Positions 1-7,394 of a DNA stretch of 64,000 bases are shown here, one piece after another. Each line of letters starts with the position of its first letter. Position 1 is the stretch's first letter. The translations under genes and the position numbers were made by a program. Below the pieces are notes generated by a model. It did no database searches. It was not told where the DNA came from and was given only the letters and a program-made list of their open reading frames with translations. Where the stretch lies: contig PGXB01000001.1 in the NCBI GenBank assembly GCA_002838945.1, forward strand, positions 124,001 through 188,000, written 5' to 3'. Origin of the DNA: a candidate division Zixibacteria bacterium HGW-Zixibacteria-1. GTDB taxonomy: Bacteria; Zixibacteria; MSB-5A5; GN15; PGXB01.

Positions 1-568
1 ACCTCAGGATACGATACAGCGGCCGGACACGATGTACGGCGTCACCAAAGTGGCGGGGGAGCTTCTGTGCGACTATTATCATAAGCGGTTCGGGCTGGAT
101 ACGCGCGGCCTTCGTTTTCCCGGGTTGATATCATATGAAACCGAGCCGGGCGGCGGCACCACCGATTATGCGGTCGAAATATATTATGAGGCCCTGAGGC
201 ACGGGAAGTACACCTGTTATCTCGGAGCCGACACCCGTCTGGATATGATGTATATGCCCGACGCCATCAGGGGGATGATCGACCTGATGGAGGCCGATCC
301 GAATAAATTGATTCACCGCAACGCTTTCAATGTTACGGCCATGAATTTCACACCGGAGCAGATCGCGGATGAAATCAGAAAACATATTCCGGATTTCGAA
401 ATCGAGTACAAAATTGATCCGGTCAGGCAGGCTATTGCCGATTCATGGCCGAATTACCTCGATGACTCGGCCGCCCGCGAAGAATGGGGCTGGAACCCAA
501 CCTATAACCTCGAGACCATGACAAGCGACATGCTGGAAAAACTGGCCAAAAAAATCAACCGGCCATAG
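1..568 (+). CDS. tdh: L-threonine 3-dehydrogenase, epimerase-like SDR type (3' part only)
   Basis: This is the C-terminal part of an NAD-dependent, UDP-galactose-epimerase-like L-threonine 3-dehydrogenase, which oxidises L-threonine to 2-amino-3-ketobutyrate in the cytoplasm. The frame is open from base 2, so the start and the Rossmann NAD-binding half lie before the window. The catalytic YxxxK pair is seen as MYGVTK at base 32. It is followed by stretches typical of this enzyme rather than of sugar epimerases: [22 protein letters not shown] and [16 protein letters not shown]. The usual partner, 2-amino-3-ketobutyrate CoA ligase, could lie upstream but is not visible. The stop is 28 bases before the next gene, so the two may be co-transcribed. 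A related sugar-nucleotide epimerase is the main alternative. Confidence 0.85.
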   Translation, partial: PQDTIQRPDTMYGVTKVAGELLCDYYHKRFGLDTRGLRFPGLISYETEPGGGTTDYAVEIYYEALRHGKYTCYLGADTRLDMMYMPDAIRGMIDLMEADPNKLIHRNAFNVTAMNFTPEQIADEIRKHIPDFEIEYKIDPVRQAIADSWPNYLDDSAAREEWGWNPTYNLETMTSDMLEKLAKKINRP

Positions 569-596
569 AAACCGTAATCGAGACAGAGCGACGAGC

Positions 597-1370
597 ATGA
601 AAGTAATCAGACTGGTTTCCTGGAATGTCAACGGGATCAGGGCGGTTCAGCGTAAAAACGGTTTCGACTGGTTTTTCGAGGCCCGGCCGCATATACTCTG
701 TCTTCAGGAAACCAAAGCAACCGCCGAGCAATTCCCTTCGGAATTAACCGAATCAGACGGTTATCATAACTATTCATCAGCCGCAGAAAAAAAAGGTTAC
801 AGCGGGGTGGCTGTCTTTTCCCAGCTTAAACCGCGTAATGTTCAACATGGATTCGGGATTGCCCGATTCGATACCGAGGGCCGCATATTAATCTGTGATT
901 ACGGCAAGTTTCTTCTTTACAACATTTATTTCCCGAATGGGAAGGCTTCAAAGGAGCGGCTGAAATACAAGCTGGAGTTCTATGATGCTTTCCTGGATCA
1001 TGCCGAGACCATGAAAAAAGCGGGCAAGGATATTATTGTCTGCGGTGATGTCAACACGGCTCACAAGGAAATCGACCTGGCCCACCCCAAAGAAAACGAG
1101 AAAACTTCCGGCTTTCTGCCGGAAGAAAGGGCCTGGCTGGATAAGCTGATCAAGCACCGCTATATTGACACTTTAAGGATGTTCAATGATCAGCCGGGGC
1201 AATATACCTGGTGGGATGTGAAAAGCCGGGCCAGGGAGAGGAATGTCGGCTGGAGAATTGATTATTTTTTTGTCAGCGAGTCGCTTAAAAAGCGGATTAA
1301 AAGAGCCCACATTTTCCCGGAAATTGCCGGTTCGGATCATTGCCCGACAGCCATCGACCTTCAAATATAG
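597..1370 (+). CDS. xth: exodeoxyribonuclease III (AP endonuclease)
   Basis: Exonuclease III family DNA-repair enzyme (cytoplasmic; cleaves 5' of abasic sites and has 3'-5' exonuclease and 3'-phosphatase activity). At 257 residues it is near the usual length. The whole catalytic set is visible: SWNVNGIRA at the N-terminus (N10, N12), LQETKA (metal ligand E38), [13 protein letters not shown] (Asp/Asn pair), WRIDYFFVS, and the C-terminal GSDHCP (D247-H248). The ATG at 597 lies 28 bases after the threonine dehydrogenase stop and gives a normal N-terminus. A good intrinsic terminator follows the stop. I see nothing odd about the gene; the assignment is firm at family level. Confidence 0.95.
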   Translation: MKVIRLVSWNVNGIRAVQRKNGFDWFFEARPHILCLQETKATAEQFPSELTESDGYHNYSSAAEKKGYSGVAVFSQLKPRNVQHGFGIARFDTEGRILICDYGKFLLYNIYFPNGKASKERLKYKLEFYDAFLDHAETMKKAGKDIIVCGDVNTAHKEIDLAHPKENEKTSGFLPEERAWLDKLIKHRYIDTLRMFNDQPGQYTWWDVKSRARERNVGWRIDYFFVSESLKKRIKRAHIFPEIAGSDHCPTAIDLQI

Positions 1371-1394
1371 ACCCTTTGAAATTGTGAGATTCTT

Positions 1395-1424
1395 AAGGCC
1401 GAGTCAAAATTCGGCCTTTTTTTT
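1395..1424 (+). terminator. intrinsic terminator after xth
   Basis: A perfect 8-bp stem, AAGGCCGA (1395-1402) with TCGGCCTT (1411-1418), has an 8-base loop and runs into eight T residues. It lies 25 bases after the xth stop and separates that unit from the regulator downstream. Confidence 0.85.
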
Positions 1425-1561
1425 GGTCATTCCGGTTGTCTTTCTAAAATTTATTTCGTTGTTATTCATTGGCTTAGAAAAATCTTTCAAAAAAACTGCT
1501 TTGGGGGTATTGACAGGTTAATGAAAACCGATATCTTTAAGAAAACTCAGAATTCTCAGAA

Positions 1562-2335
1562 ATGTCAGAAATGGTTGACTTGTCGAAAAATAAGGATTAT
1601 CTGACTACGACGGAAGCCGCCCGGCTTTTGTCGGTATCACCGGATACTGTTTTAAAATGGGTCAAGGCGGGTAAAATAGAATCTTTCCGGACACTGGGGG
1701 GGCACTGCCGGATTCCGATGAGCGCGCTTGATGCGCTGTCGGGGGACAAGTCCGGTCTTCTCGAGACCGAAGAAATCACGCGGCGCGAATCGACCTTCCA
1801 GTACTGCTGGGAGTACTTGTCCAAGGGGGGCGAGATAAAAGGGGAGTGTCATGAGTGTATTACGTACCGGTCGCGTTCCCGCCGCTGTTATGAACTTCGC
1901 AATCTGCCCGATGGTCTCGGCTGCCTTCGCCTGTACTGCAAATCGACCTGCACCGAATGTGACTATTATAAGATGGTCAGCGAGCAGGGATTGAATGTCC
2001 TGGTATTGGCGGAGAGCAACCGAATAATCACCGACTACGATGATATCGATATCAACGGACTGCATATTCGTTTTGTCCAAAGCGAATACGAATGCGCCAT
2101 GATGATCGAAAAATTCCGACCTGACTTTATCGTCGTCGATTGCACTTTCGGGAAAAGGCGCACCGAGATCGTGTGCAAAAGCCTGTTCAATGATCCGCGG
2201 ATCCCGGTGGTACGGCTGATTCTGTCATCGAAGACCAAGAAGCTGAGTGATTATTGTGATAAAGAGGTGTTTGGATGGATCAAAAAGCCGTTTTCGATTG
2301 AGCAGTTGAAAAATTGCATTGAGGGGACGGCTTGA
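1562..2335 (+). CDS. HTH regulator with Cys-rich middle domain and degenerate receiver-like C-terminus
   Basis: Probable DNA-binding regulator of 257 residues in three parts. Residues about 12-60 (DYLTTTEAARLLSVSPDTVL, followed by WVKAGKIESFRTLGGHCRIP) are an excisionase/MerR-type helix-turn-helix. Residues about 82-140 hold many cysteines (CWEYL, GECHEC, RRCYEL, GCLRLYC, CTECDYYK) and resemble the 'two-CW' Cys-rich modules seen in some sensor proteins, so metal or redox sensing is possible. Residues about 145-255 have a CheY-like layout: FIVVDCTFG could hold the phospho-Asp and IKKPFS the conserved Lys-Pro, but the usual N-terminal acidic pair is replaced by AESN. The receiver may therefore not be phosphorylated normally. 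It stands alone between two terminators. The target genes are unknown; the redox module downstream is a candidate. Confidence 0.7.
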   Translation: MSEMVDLSKNKDYLTTTEAARLLSVSPDTVLKWVKAGKIESFRTLGGHCRIPMSALDALSGDKSGLLETEEITRRESTFQYCWEYLSKGGEIKGECHECITYRSRSRRCYELRNLPDGLGCLRLYCKSTCTECDYYKMVSEQGLNVLVLAESNRIITDYDDIDINGLHIRFVQSEYECAMMIEKFRPDFIVVDCTFGKRRTEIVCKSLFNDPRIPVVRLILSSKTKKLSDYCDKEVFGWIKKPFSIEQLKNCIEGTA

Positions 2336-2350
2336 TTTAGGGGCTGGCGG

Positions 2351-2377
2351 AAGGGGACCGAAGCTGCGGACCCCTTT
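2351..2377 (+). terminator. hairpin terminator after the HTH/Cys-rich regulator
   Basis: Stem AAGGGG-A-CCG (2351-2360) with CGG-A-CCCCTT (2367-2376), interrupted by one A/A mismatch, has a short T tail. It lies 15 bases after the stop at 2335. The tail is weak, so termination may be partial. Confidence 0.55.
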
Positions 2378-2424
2378 GATAACTGACATTTGAACTAAGG
2401 CAAACTCTTGGGGAGAGCTGTGTT

Positions 2425-2961
2425 ATGCCGGACAAGATAACTGTCGGAGGTCGTACGCTCAGGTTAATCAAGTGTGATATTACGGACCTCGAAATCGAAT
2501 CTTTCGTTTACTATGCCCGTGAGGATCTGGCTCTTGGCGCCGGATTCGGCAATGCCATTTCGGTTCGGGGCGGCCCGACCATCCAGAAAGAGCTGGAGGA
2601 ATTCGGCTCGATTAAAACGACCGAAGCGGTGATAAGTTCGGCCGGCGAGATGAAGGCCAATTACATCATCCATGCCGCCGGGCCGAAATTCCAGGAGGAG
2701 AATCTCGAAGATAAGCTCCGGGTGACCATCCTCAATGCGCTTGAAAAGGCGGATGAAAAAGGGATAAAGGCAATTGCTTTCCCGACCATGGGCACCGGTT
2801 TTTACGGGATTCCGCTTGATGTCTCGGCCCGGGTGACGATCGGCACGATTGTCGACTACCTGTCGGGCCAAACCGGCCTCGAGGATGTTGTCATATGCCC
2901 GCTCGACTCGCGGGATTTCAAGCCGTATGAAGCCCAACTGTCACATATGGCGCCGGCATAA
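2425..2961 (+). CDS. macrodomain protein (ADP-ribose binding or hydrolysing)
   Basis: A single macrodomain of 178 residues. The motifs are RLIKCDITDLEIESFVYYA (the N-terminal strand that usually carries GDIT), a Gly-rich AGFGNAISVRGG segment in place of the usual GGGVAGAI, YIIHAAGPKF, and AFPTMGTGFYGIPLD, which is the second ADP-ribose-binding loop. Such domains bind ADP-ribose or remove it from proteins or O-acetyl-ADP-ribose. The altered first loop makes the exact substrate uncertain. The ATG at 2425 follows a GGGGAGAG ribosome site. The stop overlaps the ribosome site of the next gene, so it is probably co-transcribed with the redox membrane protein at 2972. Confidence 0.85.
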   Translation: MPDKITVGGRTLRLIKCDITDLEIESFVYYAREDLALGAGFGNAISVRGGPTIQKELEEFGSIKTTEAVISSAGEMKANYIIHAAGPKFQEENLEDKLRVTILNALEKADEKGIKAIAFPTMGTGFYGIPLDVSARVTIGTIVDYLSGQTGLEDVVICPLDSRDFKPYEAQLSHMAPA

Positions 2962-2971
2962 AGGAGGAATG

Positions 2972-3655
2972 ATGAGCGAATTACTGCACTTTTCCGAGCA
3001 TACTTTGCAGGAAGCGGCCCTGGTCCTTATGGCGCTGGTTTACGCCACGCGTTTGATCTGGCTGCTTCATTTCAAAGCGGGCCGCGACCGCCAGGCCCCG
3101 ACCGGTGTGGAGGGTACGACGCCGGCCAAAGGCATTTTGTATTCATGGGTTAATATTGCCATGCCCTGGGCGATGGAGAGCACCCGCACCAAGCCTTTTA
3201 TGTATGTCCAGTTTATAATATTCCATCTGGGTGTAACCGCGGCGATCGGGCTCTCATTTGTCATTCCTTACGCCCCGGAGCTTCTCAACTCCCGGGTAGC
3301 GGTGGTGATATTGATGGTCATCATCGGCGGCGCCTTCCTGGTGGGAGTGATGCGGATGACCCGCCGTATAACGGACAAATATATGCGTGTTATCAGTTCG
3401 CCGGACGATTATTTTTCACTGCTGCTTCTAACGGTCTGGTTCGCCTTCGCTTTTCTGGCCGTGCCCAACAGTACCGCCTGGGGTGAATGGCATTTGCTGA
3501 CCTATTTCATCCTGACCGCCTTCTTCCTGGTCTATGTCCCGTTCAGCAAGATATCGCATTACCTGTACTATCCTTTTACCAGATACTACTTTGGCAAGAC
3601 CATGGGACATCGCGGGGTATATCCGATACGCCATGTCCCGCAACCCAGGGAATAG
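2972..3655 (+). CDS. NarI/DsrM-like membrane subunit, probable quinone-reactive cytochrome b
   Basis: Integral membrane protein of 227 residues with about five hydrophobic helices, resembling the nitrate-reductase gamma/DsrM/HmeC family of diheme cytochrome b subunits that exchange electrons with the quinone pool. Histidines that could bind heme lie in or near helices: WLLHFKAG, FIIFHLGV, WGEWHLLTYF and SKISHYLYY. I start it at ATG 2972 because AAGGAGG at 2961-2967 is directly upstream; a longer in-frame reading from 2849 overlaps the macrodomain gene and is rejected. It is followed 36 bases later by an HdrD-like iron-sulfur protein, the usual partner, which supports a membrane-bound redox complex. 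Heme binding is inferred from family and residues only. Confidence 0.8.
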   Translation: MSELLHFSEHTLQEAALVLMALVYATRLIWLLHFKAGRDRQAPTGVEGTTPAKGILYSWVNIAMPWAMESTRTKPFMYVQFIIFHLGVTAAIGLSFVIPYAPELLNSRVAVVILMVIIGGAFLVGVMRMTRRITDKYMRVISSPDDYFSLLLLTVWFAFAFLAVPNSTAWGEWHLLTYFILTAFFLVYVPFSKISHYLYYPFTRYYFGKTMGHRGVYPIRHVPQPRE

Positions 3656-3691
3656 CCATTTAACGGCGGACCAGATAATTTGGAGAAAATA

Positions 3692-5455
3692 ATGAGCAGT
3701 ACAAATACAAGATCATACAAAGCGCAAAAAGTAATCGAGAGAATGGGCAAAAAGCTGAACCGGCAGATTGTCGGTTCGCTGGTGGCCTGTGTGCACTGTG
3801 GAATGTGCACTAATGCCTGCCACTATGTTCTGGCTAATCCCGATGATCCGACGTACGCTCCGGCCTACAAGGCGGATCAGATTCGCAAGTTTTTCAAGAA
3901 ACATTATGACTGGACCGGGCGTGTCCTGCCCTGGTGGGTCAAGGCAAAAAGTCTTTACACCGACCAGGAACTGGAGGATTTGAAAGATACCGTTTTCGGG
4001 AAATGCACCAACTGCCGGCGCTGTTCCATCAACTGCCCGATGGGCGTGGATTATGCCACGTTCAACCGGATGGCCCGGGGACTGCTGGTCTCGGTCGGGG
4101 TCATGCCCGAGGGGGTGGCCGTGGTCAGCAAGGACCAGTGGGAAATCGGGAACCAGATGGGGGTTCTCAGGGAAGACTATGTCGATACCCTGGAATGGCT
4201 GTCCGAGGAATTGCAGGGGGAATGGGAAGATCCGGCGGCGACCATCCCGATCGACAAGGTGGATGCCGACGTGGTCTATTCCATCAATCCCCGCGAGGTC
4301 AAATATGATCCGCGCACCATTTCCGATGCCGCGCTTATTTTCTATGCCGCCGGAGAGAACTGGACCATGCCCAGCGAATGCTGGGATATGACCAATTTCG
4401 GCCTGTTTTCCGGCGATGATGATTTGGGTGGTGCCGTGGCGGTGCGGTTGTATGAAAAAGTCAAAGAACTGAACGGCAAAAAGCTGGTTATTTCGGAATG
4501 CGGTCACGGGTATCGTTCGACCCGCTGCGAAGGACCGAATTGGGGCAAAACCGATGTCAGCTTCCCGATGGAAAGCTCGGTGATCACCATGCTCCGTTAT
4601 ATCAAAGAGGGCCGGATCAAAGTCGATAAATCGAAGAATACGACGCCGGTCACGTTCCACGATTCCTGCAACAACGCCCGGAGCTGCGGCTTGTATGAGG
4701 AGCCGCGCGAATTGCTGAACCTGGTCTGTTCCGATTTCCGCGAGATGTATCCCAACCGCTCCGAGAATTATTGCTGTACCGGCGGCGGCGGGGCGATGTC
4801 GATGTCGGAATACACTCCGCGCCGGCTCAAGTCGGCCAAAATCAAGGCCGATCAGCTCAAGGCGACCGGGGCCGAGATAGTTGTCACTTCCTGCCATAAC
4901 TGTGTCGACGGTTTATCTGACCTGATTCGGCACTACAAGCTGGGCATGCCGGTGACACAGTTGGTCAACCTGGTTGCCAATGCGCTGGTGCTCGAGAAGA
5001 AGGTGATGGTACCGGTCGAGGAGATTCCCGAGCCGGCCGCCGATCTTTCCGGCTATCGTATTCTGGTTGCCGATGACGAACCTGATTTCGTGACCTTCGT
5101 TTCGACTGTTCTCGAGGATAACGGCGCCACGGTCATTCGAGCCTATGACGGCGACAGCGCCATCACTATGGCCCGGAAAGAAAAACCGCATATGATGACG
5201 CTGGATATTACCATGCCGGGTAAATCAGGAATAGAGGTTTTCGAATTCCTGAAGAAGGATCCAGAACTGCAGAGGATACCGGTCTTTATCATCACCGGCA
5301 AGCCGGAGCTGAGAAAGCTCATCTATGACCGTCCGGTTCCCCCCGAGGGATATATGGACAAGCCGATAACCGAAGAGGGATTGCTCTTTAATATCAAACA
5401 ATTATTGAAAATACATCATCACCAGGAGAAAGCGGAGAGTAAGAAACAAACATAA
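3692..5455 (+). CDS. HdrD/DsrK-like (4Fe-4S) protein fused to a C-terminal receiver domain
   Basis: Iron-sulfur electron-transfer subunit of 587 residues. Two CX2CX2CX3C clusters come first (CVHCGMCTNAC and CTNCRRCSINCPMG), then two CCG-type cysteine-rich regions of the heterodisulfide-reductase kind, including ECGHGYRSTRC, HDSCNNARSCG, NYCCTGGGGAM and TSCHNC. From about residue 450 there is a complete CheY-type receiver domain: LVADDEPDF, phospho-acceptor in LDITMPG (D505), FIITGK and MDKP. A catalytic-type redox subunit joined to a phosphorylation domain is unusual. ATG 3692 is chosen over TTG 3680 because GGAGAA lies just before it. The partner is the NarI-like gene 36 bases upstream; a kinase and another receiver follow. 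The physiological substrate (thiol/disulfide, sulfur compound or quinone) cannot be told from the sequence. Confidence 0.88.
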   Translation: MSSTNTRSYKAQKVIERMGKKLNRQIVGSLVACVHCGMCTNACHYVLANPDDPTYAPAYKADQIRKFFKKHYDWTGRVLPWWVKAKSLYTDQELEDLKDTVFGKCTNCRRCSINCPMGVDYATFNRMARGLLVSVGVMPEGVAVVSKDQWEIGNQMGVLREDYVDTLEWLSEELQGEWEDPAATIPIDKVDADVVYSINPREVKYDPRTISDAALIFYAAGENWTMPSECWDMTNFGLFSGDDDLGGAVAVRLYEKVKELNGKKLVISECGHGYRSTRCEGPNWGKTDVSFPMESSVITMLRYIKEGRIKVDKSKNTTPVTFHDSCNNARSCGLYEEPRELLNLVCSDFREMYPNRSENYCCTGGGGAMSMSEYTPRRLKSAKIKADQLKATGAEIVVTSCHNCVDGLSDLIRHYKLGMPVTQLVNLVANALVLEKKVMVPVEEIPEPAADLSGYRILVADDEPDFVTFVSTVLEDNGATVIRAYDGDSAITMARKEKPHMMTLDITMPGKSGIEVFEFLKKDPELQRIPVFIITGKPELRKLIYDRPVPPEGYMDKPITEEGLLFNIKQLLKIHHHQEKAESKKQT

Positions 5456-5478
5456 GTTAAGAAAGAGGGATTCGTCCG

Positions 5479-6912
5479 ATGGAGAATCTTTTCAAAACAT
5501 ATTTTGAGTCGATGCCCTGCTTCCTGACGGTCCAGGATAAGGACTTTCGCATAATCGATGCCAACAATATGTTCAGAGAATGCTTCGGCGACTATGAGGG
5601 GCGGTACTGCTACCAGGTTTACAAACACCGGCCTGAAAAATGCGAGGTCTGCCCGGTGGAGAGAACTTTCCGCGACGGCCGCGCCTATCACAGCGACGAA
5701 CTGGTAACAACGATCGACGGCCGCGAGGTCTGGGTGATTGTCAATACCACTCCCATACGAGACGAATCGGGCAATATTGTCGCCGTCATGGAGATGTCCA
5801 CCGACATCACCGATATCAAAGTGCTTCACAAGCAGCTTCGGGAAAGCCATGAGAGGTACCGCATCCTTTTCGAAGAGGTGCCCTGCTTTATTTCCATTCA
5901 GGACAGGGATCTTCGCATTGTCGATGCCAACCGTCTTCACCGCGAGGCATTCGGCACTTCGTACGGCAGTAAATGCTACGAGGTCTATAAGCACCGCGAC
6001 GGTGAATGTCAGCCCTGCCTGGTCCGTCAGACCTTTGCCGACGGGCAGATCCGCACCCATGAGGAAGTGGTGACGTCGCAGAACGATGAGCAGATGAATG
6101 TCCTGGTATGCACGGCGCCGATCCGGAACGGTGACGGCGAGATCGAAAAGGTAGTCGAGATGAGCACCGATATCACCCAGATACGCAAGCTCCAGGATAA
6201 GCTGACTTCGGTCGGCCTGCTGATCGGCTCCATTTCCCACGGCATCAAGGGGCTCCTGAACGGTCTCGACGGCGGCATCTACCTGGTCAACACCGGCCTG
6301 AAGAAGGACGACCGGGATCGCATCGACCGCGGCTGGGAAATTGCCCTGCGCAATGTCGACCGCATTCGAACCATGGTGATGGATATCCTGTACTATGCCA
6401 AGGATCGCGAGCCGGACTGGCAGCAGATATCGGCGGCGGACCTGGTGCAGGACGTCTGCGGAATATTGAAGGATAAGGCCGAGAAACTGAAAATAAGCTG
6501 CACCTGCGAAATCGACGGCGATATCGGTGAATTCGAAGCCGATCCCCAGGCGGCGCGCGCGCTTTTGACCAACCTGGTCGAGAATGCCATCGATGCCTGT
6601 CGGATCGATACCAAAAAACCGGATCATAAGGTTCAGGCATTGCTTCACGGAACCGCGAACAGCGTCGTCTTCGAAATTTCCGATAACGGCGGCGGCATGG
6701 ATCGCGAGACCAGAGAGAAGGCCTTCAGCCTCTTTTTCTCCTCGAAGGGGGCGGGCGGAACCGGTCTGGGTCTGTTCATATCCAACAAGATCGCCCAGGC
6801 GCATGGTGGCAAAATAATCGTCGAGTCGGAGGAGGGCGAGGGCTCGCGGTTTATAGTCGAATTGCCGCGAAAGCGGCCGACCAAACTTAAGAAAGAGAAT
6901 AATCATACATAA
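5479..6912 (+). CDS. double-PAS sensor histidine kinase
   Basis: Soluble-looking kinase of 477 residues with no membrane segment. Two PAS domains (about 1-115 and 125-235) each carry the same triple-Cys pattern: GRYCYQVYKHRPEKCEVC in the first and SKCYEVYKHRDGECQPC in the second. These could bind a metal or sense redox state. The H-box is unusual, SISHGIKGLLNGLDGG with H254. The ATPase part has the N box (LVENAIDAC), G1 (DNGGGMD), F box (FSLFFSS) and G2 (GTGLGLF), so it should be active. It starts 23 bases after the HdrD-receiver fusion and 16 bases before a lone receiver. The two receivers nearby are the likely phosphotransfer targets (inference from context). Confidence 0.88.
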   Translation: MENLFKTYFESMPCFLTVQDKDFRIIDANNMFRECFGDYEGRYCYQVYKHRPEKCEVCPVERTFRDGRAYHSDELVTTIDGREVWVIVNTTPIRDESGNIVAVMEMSTDITDIKVLHKQLRESHERYRILFEEVPCFISIQDRDLRIVDANRLHREAFGTSYGSKCYEVYKHRDGECQPCLVRQTFADGQIRTHEEVVTSQNDEQMNVLVCTAPIRNGDGEIEKVVEMSTDITQIRKLQDKLTSVGLLIGSISHGIKGLLNGLDGGIYLVNTGLKKDDRDRIDRGWEIALRNVDRIRTMVMDILYYAKDREPDWQQISAADLVQDVCGILKDKAEKLKISCTCEIDGDIGEFEADPQAARALLTNLVENAIDACRIDTKKPDHKVQALLHGTANSVVFEISDNGGGMDRETREKAFSLFFSSKGAGGTGLGLFISNKIAQAHGGKIIVESEEGEGSRFIVELPRKRPTKLKKENNHT

Positions 6913-6928
6913 ATGCGGGAGGACGGCT

Positions 6929-7309
6929 ATGAGTAATAATAAGCATATTTTAATAGTCGATGATGAACCGGATATGGTGGAATGGCTGACATCATTCTTC
7001 GAAGACAACGGTTACAAAACAAGTTTTGCTCATGACGGATTCGACGGTTTCGAAAAAACACTGGCGGAAAAGCCCGACCTGATTACGCTTGATATCAGCA
7101 TGGACAAAGAATCGGGTATCAAGATGTACCGCAAGCTGCACGATTCGGAGGAAACGAATAAGATCCCGGTCATCATTATAAGCGGTGTCTCGCCGGAGCT
7201 AAAAGGCTTCATCGAACGCAGAAAACAGGTTGATCCGCCGGCCGGGTATTTCGAAAAGCCGGTCGATAAAGATAAACTTCTCGAGACGGTCAAAAGGCTG
7301 ATCGGATAG
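6929..7309 (+). CDS. single-domain response regulator (CheY-like)
   Basis: A receiver domain alone, 126 residues, with all conserved positions: VDDEPDM acidic pair, phospho-Asp in LDISMD (D55), IISG (Thr/Ser position) and the Lys in FEKPVDK. There is no output domain, so it would act by binding a partner or in a phosphorelay. Its sequence is close to the receiver fused to the HdrD-like protein two genes upstream: both contain DDEPD and the PP(A/E)GY segment before the conserved Lys-Pro. That suggests a shared origin and the same kinase. GGGAGGA lies just before ATG 6929, and the gene ends shortly before a strong terminator that closes the unit starting at 2425. Confidence 0.92.
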   Translation: MSNNKHILIVDDEPDMVEWLTSFFEDNGYKTSFAHDGFDGFEKTLAEKPDLITLDISMDKESGIKMYRKLHDSEETNKIPVIIISGVSPELKGFIERRKQVDPPAGYFEKPVDKDKLLETVKRLIG

Positions 7310-7340
7310 GGAAGCTGCCACTTAAGAGAGACTCGTCCAA

Positions 7341-7375
7341 AAAAAGGGGCCGATAATAACAACCGGCCCTTTTTT
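7341..7375. terminator. bidirectional intrinsic terminator
   Basis: GGGCCG (7347-7352) pairs with CGGCCC (7364-7369). The stem is extended by an A run on the left and a T run on the right, so it can work for the response-regulator unit on the plus strand and for the peptidase gene on the minus strand. Confidence 0.8.
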
Positions 7376-7394
7376 ACGATGCTTTGATTTCGGT

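Noticed and set aside
3713-4897. 394-codon open frame on the minus strand
   Set aside because: It is antisense to the HdrD-like gene, whose protein is clearly recognisable; the antisense product is His/Gly-rich and resembles nothing.
5419-7008. 529-codon open frame on the minus strand
   Set aside because: It covers the histidine kinase and the start of the response regulator in antisense; their motifs show the plus strand is coding.
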